Part shown: in pieces, positions 9,793 through 16,879 of the stretch
Layout of the letters: each line of letters starts with the position of its first letter
How positions within the stretch are numbered: position 1 is the first letter of the stretch
From: Rhodoferax ferrireducens
Lineage (GTDB): Bacteria; Pseudomonadota; Gammaproteobacteria; Burkholderiales; Burkholderiaceae_C
Assembly: GCA_002083775.1 (NCBI GenBank)
Contig: MTEI01000009.1
Coordinates: forward strand, 62,001-126,000
Reading direction: 5' to 3'
DNA: 64,000 nt
Notes under the pieces: generated by a model
What the model was told of the DNA's origin: nothing
The model's input: only the letters and a program-made list of their open reading frames with translations
Database searches by the model: none
Program-made: the position numbers and the translations under genes

Positions 9793-10190
9793 ATCAGTTC
9801 TCCAAAAATTTGTCCATCTACCCAACGCCTCAGAGCGACATCAGGCCTTTTTCCACAGCGGCATCTTGTTTTGAAAAAGTAGTCGCATCAATCGGTTTAG
9901 TTCGAGTGGCGAATTAATTCTATTTTTTTGAATGACAATAAATATAGGGGTAAACCCTAATGCCAGGTTTTTAGAGTGCAAGCTCTGCACATCACACATT
10001 GCGTTCAATTTTCGACTGAAAATGACCAGCATCCCAGTGAAAGACGCTGTTTTCATACTGAATACACGGCCACTCAGCAAAATGGCGACCGTGAATCGCC
10101 GCGACCCTAGGGTAAACCCTAGTGTCGCAAAATAACCAGACGAGGAAAATAGTTCATCATGAAAACTAAATGCCGCAGCGCTGACCGAGC
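9793..10190. promoter_or_regulatory. xylA/xylR divergent control region with two matching operator-like motifs
   Basis: This 398-bp gap separates divergent xylA and the ROK regulator and contains no convincing gene. Two near-identical imperfect palindromes stand out: 9944-9962 and 10107-10124, sharing the core GGGTAAACCCTA followed by (A/G)TG. They are about 163 bp apart, one nearer each gene, and are good candidates for the regulator's binding sites (inference). An AT-rich stretch (9914-9945) could hold the xylA promoter. Confidence 0.6.
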
Positions 10191-11354
10191 ATGAGCACCA
10201 CAGGCGACCAGGCCCTTGTCAAACGGATCAACCGCAGCGTGTTGTTGCGGCTGCTGCGGGTGCAGCCAGGCTTGTCACGCGCGCAATTGGCCCAGAAAAG
10301 CGGCCTGACCAAGTCCACCGTCAGCCTGCTGGTGCGTGAGCTGATTGATGAAGCCTGGCTGACCGAAAGTGACACCGTGAGCACCCCGGGGGCTGGCAGA
10401 CCCTCCACCCCGCTCCAAATTGACGGACGGGCGCGCGCCCTGGTGGGTGTTGAGGTGGCCGTGGATATGCTGCGGTTGGCGTGTGTCAGCCTGGTCGGAA
10501 AAATCCTCTGGTCAACGCAGGAGCCGATACTTGACGCTCAGCCTGACGCCGTGTGCCAGCAGATTGCGGGCCTGGTTGCCCGCGCCTATGAGCTGTTGTT
10601 GTCGTGGGGTTTGCAACTGACAGGCCTCGGCGTGGGGCTGCCAGGTGTGTTTGACGAAACCACAGGCAAGGTGCATTTCGCGCCCAATCTGGGTTGGTGG
10701 GATGTGAACTTTATGCCCCTGTTCACGCACGCCTTGGCCCAGGTGAACTTGCCACCCATGCCGGTGTACGTGCAAAACGAGGCCGACACGGCAGCCCTGA
10801 GTGAATACGAGTTTGTTGAAGGCCAGGTCAGCGATTCACTGATCTTTGTCACCTGTGATGTGGGTGTCGGCGCCGGTATTGTGCTTAACGACCGCTTGTT
10901 CACCGGGCAATACGGCGGCGCCGGCGAAATTGGACACTGCGTTCTGCAGATAGATGGCCCGCTTTGCTCCTGCGGACGTCGCGGCTGCGCCGAGGCCTTT
11001 TTCGGTGCCCGCGCCCTGGCCAAACTCGTCGACCCGCTGAGTGGCGGCAGGTATTTGGGTGTGGCGTTGGCCAACCTGTGGACCACCTTTGACCCGAGCG
11101 TGCTGGTCATTGGCGGCCCCTCCTGCGCCAAGTACCCGGCCCTGATCACCCGCGCCGAGGAAACCCTGAAAACCTACGCGGCGAGTGCCCGCATGCCCGC
11201 ACCGCCAGTGCGCGCGGCGCGTTATGGCTTGTTGGCTTCGGCGGTGGGCGCGGCGGCCCTGGTCTTGCACCGCCAGCTCAGACCCTTGCAGGCGCCGACC
11301 GGTTATGCCGTCAATCCTGTCACGGTCGCGCCTGAAACTGCTTCACAAGCTTAA
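10191..11354 (+). CDS. xylR: ROK-family transcriptional regulator, XylR-like
   Basis: A 387-residue repressor-type ROK protein. The N-terminal winged helix (LRVQPGLSRAQLAQKSGLTKSTVSLLV region, residues 20-48) is followed by an ROK sugar-binding/kinase-like domain with the GVGLPGVFD and CDVGVGAGIVLND motifs. The zinc-binding cluster GEIGHCVLQIDGPLCSCGRRGCAE is present (His and three Cys). Such proteins sense xylose and repress xyl genes. It lies divergent from xylA and 20 bp upstream of xylB in the same direction, so it probably controls both. The ATG at 10191 has no strong ribosome site. Confidence 0.9.
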   Translation: MSTTGDQALVKRINRSVLLRLLRVQPGLSRAQLAQKSGLTKSTVSLLVRELIDEAWLTESDTVSTPGAGRPSTPLQIDGRARALVGVEVAVDMLRLACVSLVGKILWSTQEPILDAQPDAVCQQIAGLVARAYELLLSWGLQLTGLGVGLPGVFDETTGKVHFAPNLGWWDVNFMPLFTHALAQVNLPPMPVYVQNEADTAALSEYEFVEGQVSDSLIFVTCDVGVGAGIVLNDRLFTGQYGGAGEIGHCVLQIDGPLCSCGRRGCAEAFFGARALAKLVDPLSGGRYLGVALANLWTTFDPSVLVIGGPSCAKYPALITRAEETLKTYAASARMPAPPVRAARYGLLASAVGAAALVLHRQLRPLQAPTGYAVNPVTVAPETASQA

Positions 11355-11374
11355 CCCTCCCTGGAAAGAAAACC

Positions 11375-12820
11375 ATGTTTCTCGGTATCGATATCGGCAC
11401 ATCAGAAGTCAAGGCCGTGCTGCTTGACAACTCACATCAGGTCATCGGTTCGGCAGGCTCGGTGCTCAACGTGTCGCGCCCGCACCCGGGCCACAGCGAA
11501 CAGAACCCGCAGGACTGGTGGACCGCCACCCAGGCGGCGCTGGCTGAATTGCGCCAGGCCTATCCGCTGGAATACGCCGCTGTGCGCGCCATCGGCCTGT
11601 CCGGACAGATGCACGGCGCGGTGTTGCTCGACGCCCATGACCGTGTCTTGCGACCCGCCATTTTGTGGAACGACACCCGTAGCGCCGAGGAATGTGTGCA
11701 GATGATGGCTGAGTTGCCCGAACTGGCCCGACTCGGTGGCAGCCTGGCCATGCCTGGCTTCACTGCACCCAAATTGCGCTGGGTGGCACGCCATGAGCCG
11801 GAGGTGTTCAAACAGATCGCCAAGGTGCTGCTACCCAAAGACTACGTGCGCCTGATGTTGACCGGCGACTACGTCACCGACATGTCGGATGCCAGCGGCA
11901 CCTTGTGGCTGGATGTGCAACAGCGCGCTTGGTCCGACAAATTGCTGGCCCTGACCGGGTTCACCCAGGCACACATGCCGCGTCTGGTGGAAGGCAGCGA
12001 GGCCAGCGGCACGTTGACGGCAGAGGTCGCGCAGCTTCTGGGCTTGTCCCAAGACGTGTTGGTGGCCGGTGGCGCAGGCGACAACGCCGCCAGCGCGGTC
12101 GGTATGGGCGCCATCCAGGCCGGGCAAGGATTCTTGTCGCTGGGCACCAGCGGCGTGTTGTTTGTGGTCACGCCTTCTTACCAGCCCAACGCCGCCAGCG
12201 CCACCCACGCGTTCTGCCACGCCATGCCGGGGCAATGGCACCAGATGAGTGTGATGTTGTCGGCCGCCAGTGCTTTGCAATGGGTCACGCATCTGCTGGG
12301 GGCGCCCAACGAAGGCGCACTGGCCAACCAGGCCGCCGCATTGACGCTGGCTGAGCGCGCAGCCGCCCCGCTGTTTTTGCCGTATCTGGCCGGTGAACGC
12401 ACCCCGCACAACGACGCCACTGTGCGCGGCAGCTTCCACGGCCTGAACTTCGAGACCGATGCCACCCGGCTGGGTTATTCAGTCATTGAGGGCGTGAGTT
12501 TTGGCCTGAACGACGGCTTGGCCGCCCTGAATGCCGCTGGCAGCACGGTGCAACGCTTGTCCTTGGTCGGTGGTGGCTCCCGCAGCGCCATGTGGGCACA
12601 GCAACTGGCGTCCATCCTGAACATCGAGATCGTCACCCATGCCAGTTCCACCGTCTGTGGCGCTTTGGGCGCTGCACGTCTGGGCTGGCTGGCCACCGGC
12701 GCCGACCCGCAAGCCGTGTGTCTGGCACCTGCGGTCGAGTCCGTTTTCAGACCGGATCAGGCCGAGCAGGAGGTGCTGATGCCTCGTTATGCGCAGTTCC
12801 GGGCCTTGTACGCGCGGTGA
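11375..12820 (+). CDS. xylB: Xylulokinase
   Basis: Phosphorylates D-xylulose to xylulose-5-phosphate, the entry to the pentose-phosphate pathway. At 481 residues it is full length for the FGGY family. The N-terminal phosphate-binding loop is FLGIDIGTSEVKAVL, substrate contacts are in GLSGQMHGAVLLD and LWNDTRSAEE, the catalytic Asp region is GAGDNAASAVGMG, and the C-terminal nucleotide motif is LVGGGSRSAMWAQ. A GGAAAG site precedes the ATG. It is co-directional with and 20 bp after xylR, so the two are likely one transcript. Confidence 0.96.
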   Translation: MFLGIDIGTSEVKAVLLDNSHQVIGSAGSVLNVSRPHPGHSEQNPQDWWTATQAALAELRQAYPLEYAAVRAIGLSGQMHGAVLLDAHDRVLRPAILWNDTRSAEECVQMMAELPELARLGGSLAMPGFTAPKLRWVARHEPEVFKQIAKVLLPKDYVRLMLTGDYVTDMSDASGTLWLDVQQRAWSDKLLALTGFTQAHMPRLVEGSEASGTLTAEVAQLLGLSQDVLVAGGAGDNAASAVGMGAIQAGQGFLSLGTSGVLFVVTPSYQPNAASATHAFCHAMPGQWHQMSVMLSAASALQWVTHLLGAPNEGALANQAAALTLAERAAAPLFLPYLAGERTPHNDATVRGSFHGLNFETDATRLGYSVIEGVSFGLNDGLAALNAAGSTVQRLSLVGGGSRSAMWAQQLASILNIEIVTHASSTVCGALGAARLGWLATGADPQAVCLAPAVESVFRPDQAEQEVLMPRYAQFRALYAR

Positions 12821-12897
12821 GAACCAGGCTTCAAAGCGCCCTGTTTAGTGATCAGAAGCCGTAGCTCCGCATGGGCCACGACTGAAAGAACCACAGC

Positions 12898-14265
12898 TCA
12901 CGCAAACACCCCCTGCAAATACCAGTCTTCTGACGGCGCCTGAGCCGCGCTGCCCAGGCGCTCGCGGTAGATCCAAAGCAGCACGGCGCTGCTGCTGGCG
13001 GCCACAAAATAGTCACGCAAAGCAGGCATGGCGGGCTGGTCATCTGAGGGCAGCGCCCACCAGCCGGACTCCAGCCGCTGCGGCCCGGCCAGCAGCGTGA
13101 GCGGGCCCTGGTAATACGGGCAACCCTGGCGCACGCTGAGTTTCAACGGCTGCGCCAGCAGCCAGGTGGGGTACAAAGCGCTGGCCCAGCCGTCCGGAGC
13201 CGACCCGGAATATTTGAATTTTTTTAAGTCTTTTTGGCCTCTAGCCCTTTTGCAATAAGGGCTGACAGCTATTGAATTAGCTGCAGTCTCAGCCTGCACC
13301 CAGGCTTGCATGTGTTCTGGCCGGTGGTCGGCGTGGGCTTGCAACTGCAGCACCTTGCCCGCACCGAGGCGGGCGCCCAGGCGCTCCAGCAGTTGCGCCA
13401 GCGTGTCGCCCTGGGGCGCGTCTTCCAGCAGCAAACTGGCACTCACGCCCTTGAGCGGCTGGGTTTCGAGCGAGCGCAGGCGCAGCCCCAACACCGGCGC
13501 GGGCAGTGTGATCTGGTTCAGGCGCTCGGCCAGCAGGCGCTGCAGGTGCTCGGTGCCAAGCGCTGGCTCGGCGGTGCGCAGCACCAGCGCGCCCTCTTTG
13601 GCAGTGTTGCGGCGGGCGTCCATCTGCCAGCTCAGCTCCAGCGCCAGCACACCGCGTTGGCGCAGTTGCAGCCAGACCTGCATTTGCCCCAACAGGCGGC
13701 GTGCGCCAAACAGCAGGGCTGAGGCGTTTTCGACCTGGCTGGGTAACTCCAACGCGGCCTCAAACACCTCGGGCAAGGTCAGCCAGGGGTAGATGTCGGG
13801 GCGCTGACCGTAGGCCTGGTCCAGCGCATCGACCAATGACGCACCAAAGCGCCGCGCCAGGCCATCGCGTGGCAAGGCACGCAAATCGCCCCAGCGGGTG
13901 CAGCCCAGGCGCACCAGGGTGGGCAGGTGCGCCTGGGCTGCCAGCAAGGTATTCAGGGGCAAATCATCGGGCACCACAGGCGGTTTGCAGGGTGCCAGCA
14001 GCCGCGCATAAGCTACCAGTGATGTAGCACCTTGCGCATAGCCCATAAGGGCTAGCGGCTTGTTTGACGTATAAATGTGGCGCATCAACGCAGCATGCCC
14101 GCCCCACAGCCGGGTGCTGGCGGACACCTCCAGCAGCAGCACACCCTGCAACAACGCCACCTTGGGCGTGAACTGCAGCGCCCACCAACCCAGCGCGGTC
14201 AGAGGGTCGGTCAGCGTGGCGGTGGGCGGTGCTTCACGCTGCGGCTGCAAGGCGATCCAGTGCAT
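12898..14265 (-). CDS. imuB: ImuB, Y-family polymerase-like mutasome hub
   Basis: A catalytically inactive Y-family polymerase relative that bridges ImuA, DnaE2 and the beta clamp in SOS mutagenesis. At 455 residues it has the typical start MHWIALQP, the palm/fingers region (LLLEVSASTRLWGG, with acidic polymerase residues not preserved), the little-finger region and the standard end SEDWYLQGVFA. The ATG at 14265 overlaps the end of imuA by about 30 bp, consistent with coupling. Two stretches look foreign: residues 67-85 and 329-343 are translated copies of the dispersed palindrome. Because imuA is interrupted by an IS, expression of imuB depends on readthrough or an IS-borne promoter. Confidence 0.9.
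   Translation of the reverse strand: MHWIALQPQREAPPTATLTDPLTALGWWALQFTPKVALLQGVLLLEVSASTRLWGGHAALMRHIYTSNKPLALMGYAQGATSLVAYARLLAPCKPPVVPDDLPLNTLLAAQAHLPTLVRLGCTRWGDLRALPRDGLARRFGASLVDALDQAYGQRPDIYPWLTLPEVFEAALELPSQVENASALLFGARRLLGQMQVWLQLRQRGVLALELSWQMDARRNTAKEGALVLRTAEPALGTEHLQRLLAERLNQITLPAPVLGLRLRSLETQPLKGVSASLLLEDAPQGDTLAQLLERLGARLGAGKVLQLQAHADHRPEHMQAWVQAETAANSIAVSPYCKRARGQKDLKKFKYSGSAPDGWASALYPTWLLAQPLKLSVRQGCPYYQGPLTLLAGPQRLESGWWALPSDDQPAMPALRDYFVAASSSAVLLWIYRERLGSAAQAPSEDWYLQGVFA
13235..13278. repeat. Dispersed palindrome inside imuB
   Basis: The repeat reads TGGCCTCTAGCCC, a short TTTTGCA centre, AATAAGGGCTGACAGC and TATTGAATTA, nearly full length including the AGCTATTGAAT tail. It is translated on the minus strand as about NSIAVSPYCKRARGQK, followed by a Lys-rich stretch (DLKKFKYSG) unlike the surrounding protein. 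Confidence 0.8.
14011..14063. repeat. Second, diverged palindrome copy inside imuB
   Basis: CATAAGGGCTAGCGGCTTG on one side and AGCTACCAGTGATGTAGC on the other resemble the repeat's core and its AGCTA flank. The minus strand reads as NKPLALMGYAQGATSLVAYA. It is more diverged than the other imuB copy, so the call is less sure. Confidence 0.5.
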
Positions 14266-14509
14266 GCTGCTGCCCGGAAAAGGAGGTACCCACCGCCAGT
14301 AAAGCCGCCAGAGCTGCTGGGCGGGCGGGCAGCATCAAGGCTTGCGCCAGCGGCGGGCCGCGCCGCTTGTGGACCTGCACGGACAGCGCGCCCGCTGCGC
14401 CAGCGACTCCAGACCCGCAAACAGATCCAAACCCGCCTGCTGCAGAGCCGCCTGCGACGCCAGCAGATTCAGCCATTCCAGCCATTCCAGCACCCACCGT
14501 GCTCACTAG

Positions 14510-16086
14510 CAGCCTGTCGGACTCAGGAATTCAAAAATCTGACTGATTTTGAATTTGCTTAAAAAACAGGCACTTTGGACTCGATTTTCAAGGTTTTGCG
14601 CCTTTTTCACGGTATTACCTCCCCTCATCCAACTTTTGGACGTAGTACGGCCATGCGCTTGACATTCCAGGCCAGGCAAACCAGATTCCATTCACCGGTG
14701 ACTTTGCGCAAACCACGCAGCGAGAACTGCCTGAACCCCATCACCGATTTGATGATGCCAAAGACTGGCTCCACCGTTTGCTTGCGTAGCGCATAGGCCG
14801 CTTTGCCTGCCTTTGTCGCCAGTCGGTGCGCCATGGCTTGCATTGGCGTGGCGTCAAGCCTCAAAGGCTCAGGCTCTGTAAAACGCTCGCTCCAGTGCGG
14901 GTGGTGGTCTTGGCGGGCCTGAGCAATCAAGGGCTCCATTTTGGCTTCTTCACAGAGCACTATATTGTTCTCGCTGCAATAGCCGTTGTCCGCAATCAGC
15001 GTCTGGACATCGCCCAGCTGGGGTGCCTGCTCCTGCAGGACCTTGATCATCGGCTGGACTTGTTGTTTGTCGTTAGGCGCTTGGGTCAAGGTGGTGGCTA
15101 CCACCAGCATCGTGGCTGCATCGACCCCGGCTTGTGCGTTGTAGCACTGCTCAAAACCACCACTGACCTTCATGATGCGCGATTCTTCGTCCGTCAGATT
15201 GATCTGGTCGCTGTCTTTGACGCCAGGCTCAGGCTCTGTGGGTGGCTTGCCGCCGGGCTTTTTACCGGTCTCTTTTGCTTTTGCTTCGCGCTTGCCCATC
15301 TTCTCGTCAAACTCGGCCTTCTCGTGGGCGTAGCGTTCTGCCGCACGCGCTGCGATCTTGGCCTTGGCTGCGGCCATGGCGGCCAGCCGGTCCTCGCGCA
15401 GTTTGAGTTCTTTGGGCAGGCTCATGCCGTCAGGGGTATTGGCCGTGTCGGCGGCTTCAGCCAGAGCCAGCAGCTCCTGGACTTCCTGTTTGAGCTGGGC
15501 TTGGAGCTTGACGATGTGGCCGTGCGAGAGCGCGCTGTGACGCGAGGCGTTGGCGTGTATCTTGGTGCCGTCCAGGCACACGGTTCCGAGTTTGAGCAGT
15601 TTCATCTCGGTGGCCATCTCCAGCACTTGCACAAACAGGCCGGCGAGTTCGTCGATGAAGCGCCTGCGAAAGGTGGCCAGGGTGTCGTGGTCGGGATGGC
15701 TGCCAGCGGCAATGTAGCGAAACGCCACCGAGTCATACGTGGCCATCTCCAGCTTGCGGCTGGAGAAGATGCCCGTACAGTAGCCGTAGACCAAGATGGC
15801 CAGCAAGGTCGCAGGGTGGTGCGCCTTGGAGCCACGACCGGCGTATTGGCGGGTCAGCTTGGAGAGATCGAGTCCGTCAATAACTTCAACAACGAAGCGC
15901 GCCAGGTGGTCTTGCGTGAGCCAGTCGTCCACCGACGGGGGCAGCAGGTAGTCGGTTTTGCGGTCGGTTGGAATGAAGTTGGACATGGTCAAATTAGCTA
16001 TCGGGATAGGTGCAATTTTACCAGTGTGCTATGCTTTTTGTAGCTGGCGAAAAAAGATATCTTGGGGCTTTAAGTCCGACAGGCTG
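14510..16086 (-). mobile_element. Complete IS1182-like insertion sequence in imuA
   Basis: The element is 1577 bp with perfect 14-bp terminal inverted repeats (CAGCCTGTCGGACT at 14510-14523, AGTCCGACAGGCTG at 16073-16086). It is flanked on both sides by CTAG (14506-14509 and 16087-16090), which is either a 4-bp target duplication or a palindromic extension of the ends. It encodes one intact transposase in the same orientation as imuA. Perfect ends and an intact gene suggest recent, possibly still active, insertion. Confidence 0.93.
14625..15992 (-). CDS. IS1182-family transposase
   Basis: An intact 455-residue DDE transposase. The N-terminal domain (DYLLPPSVDDWLTQDHLARF) and a variable charged insert (about residues 160-265, rich in Lys, Ala and Glu) precede the catalytic core. 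The core has Asp in CLDGTKIHANAS, Asp in LIADNGYCSE and Glu in KQTVEPVFGIIK, with the C-terminal MGFRQFSLRGLRKVTGEW typical of IS1182/IS5-like enzymes. It sits within the inverted repeats at 14510-16086. The start could be the first ATG or the one two codons later (MSNFIP). Confidence 0.95.
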   Translation of the reverse strand: MTMSNFIPTDRKTDYLLPPSVDDWLTQDHLARFVVEVIDGLDLSKLTRQYAGRGSKAHHPATLLAILVYGYCTGIFSSRKLEMATYDSVAFRYIAAGSHPDHDTLATFRRRFIDELAGLFVQVLEMATEMKLLKLGTVCLDGTKIHANASRHSALSHGHIVKLQAQLKQEVQELLALAEAADTANTPDGMSLPKELKLREDRLAAMAAAKAKIAARAAERYAHEKAEFDEKMGKREAKAKETGKKPGGKPPTEPEPGVKDSDQINLTDEESRIMKVSGGFEQCYNAQAGVDAATMLVVATTLTQAPNDKQQVQPMIKVLQEQAPQLGDVQTLIADNGYCSENNIVLCEEAKMEPLIAQARQDHHPHWSERFTEPEPLRLDATPMQAMAHRLATKAGKAAYALRKQTVEPVFGIIKSVMGFRQFSLRGLRKVTGEWNLVCLAWNVKRMAVLRPKVG

Positions 16087-16642
16087 CTAGCAGCCGCAAC
16101 ACGGCGGGCGAAGACTCGTCTTGCGCGGCCAGCGGGCGCATCACCCACAGCAGTTTGGTGTGGGCTTGCGCGGCCAGGTGCAAACGGCGCAAATGGTCTG
16201 AGCGCACCGGCCCCAGCCACAGCAGTACGGCACCCACCCCGGCGCAGCGCAGCGCCTGTTCGGCAGCCCACAAACGCTCAGCCATCGCGTCAGCCTGCAC
16301 CCACAGCAGCTGCTGCACACCCAAACCCTGCGCCGCTATGCCAGGGCCAAACGGCGCATACGGCGGTGCCACCAGCACCACCGTTTGCGTGAGGCTGCGC
16401 AGGGCGGGCAGCAGCAAGCGCCACTCGCCCTGACCGGCTTGCGGCTGCAAAATTTCACACAAGGCCCCTACCGGCCAGCCGCCACCGGGCAACTGCGCGT
16501 CCAGCGCGGCGTGGCAGCTGGGTAGCGTGCGGCCCTCGCCAGCGGCGTCCGCCAGCGTATCGGCACGCCAGACGGCATCGCCAAAAGTTTCCAGCAGGGA
16601 AGAGACAGAAGACCAGGCCATAACGCATTAGACCTCAAATAA

Positions 16643-16658
16643 CTGTATGAATAAACAG
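16643..16658. promoter_or_regulatory. LexA box upstream of imuA
   Basis: CTGT-N8-ACAG (CTGTATGAATAAACAG), embedded in the longer palindrome AACTGTATGAATAAACAGTT, is a textbook LexA operator. It lies 22 bp upstream of the imuA ATG, placing the imuA-imuB operon under SOS control. Confidence 0.9.
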
Positions 16659-16780
16659 TTATTTGATCAACCCATTGCGCCTGGGCTGACATCTTGCAGG
16701 GTGAGGCCAAGCCTGCGCAGGGTATCAAGCGTGGGTCAAGCGATGCCGAGCCAGACAGCTGCAACAGCAACCAAGACCTA

Positions 16781-16839
16781 CTATTTCAATAGCTATTAGC
16801 CCTTTACTAATAAGGGCTAGAGGTCAATTTGGCTTATAA
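16781..16839. repeat. Full-length dispersed palindrome, intergenic
   Basis: This is a complete copy: TTCAATAGCTATTAGCCC, TTTACTAATAAGGGCTAG, then AGGTCAATTTGGCTTAT. It is almost identical to the copy between groES and groEL. The 16659-16879 gap that holds it shows no gene. Confidence 0.9.
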
Positions 16840-16879
16840 ACTCAAGACGAAAGCCGGGTGGACAAACCACCCGCCAACC

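Larger units (their letters stand above)
14234..16621 (-). pseudogene. imuA: imuA, disrupted by an IS element
   Basis: ImuA is the RecA-interacting accessory factor of the ImuA-ImuB-DnaE2 mutasome. The 5' part (16621 down to 16087) encodes MAWSSVSSLLETFGDAVWRA through SSPAVLRLL, with features such as LPGGGWPVGALCEIL. It then runs into the IS. The 3' part (14509 down to 14234) continues in the same frame after removing the IS and one CTAG copy. It ends in the recognisable tail LSVQVHKRRGPPLAQALMLP and a TGA at 14234 that overlaps the imuB start. The rebuilt protein would be about 270 residues. A LexA box lies 22 bp upstream of the ATG. The insertion must abolish full-length ImuA. Confidence 0.92.

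Noticed and set aside
9841..10080. 79-codon open frame on the minus strand in the xylA-xylR gap
   Set aside because: No ribosome site and no recognisable domain, and it overlaps promoter and operator sequence.
14826..16043. 405-codon open frame antisense to the transposase
   Set aside because: It mirrors the codon bias of the real transposase, lacks domain motifs and covers the IS end.
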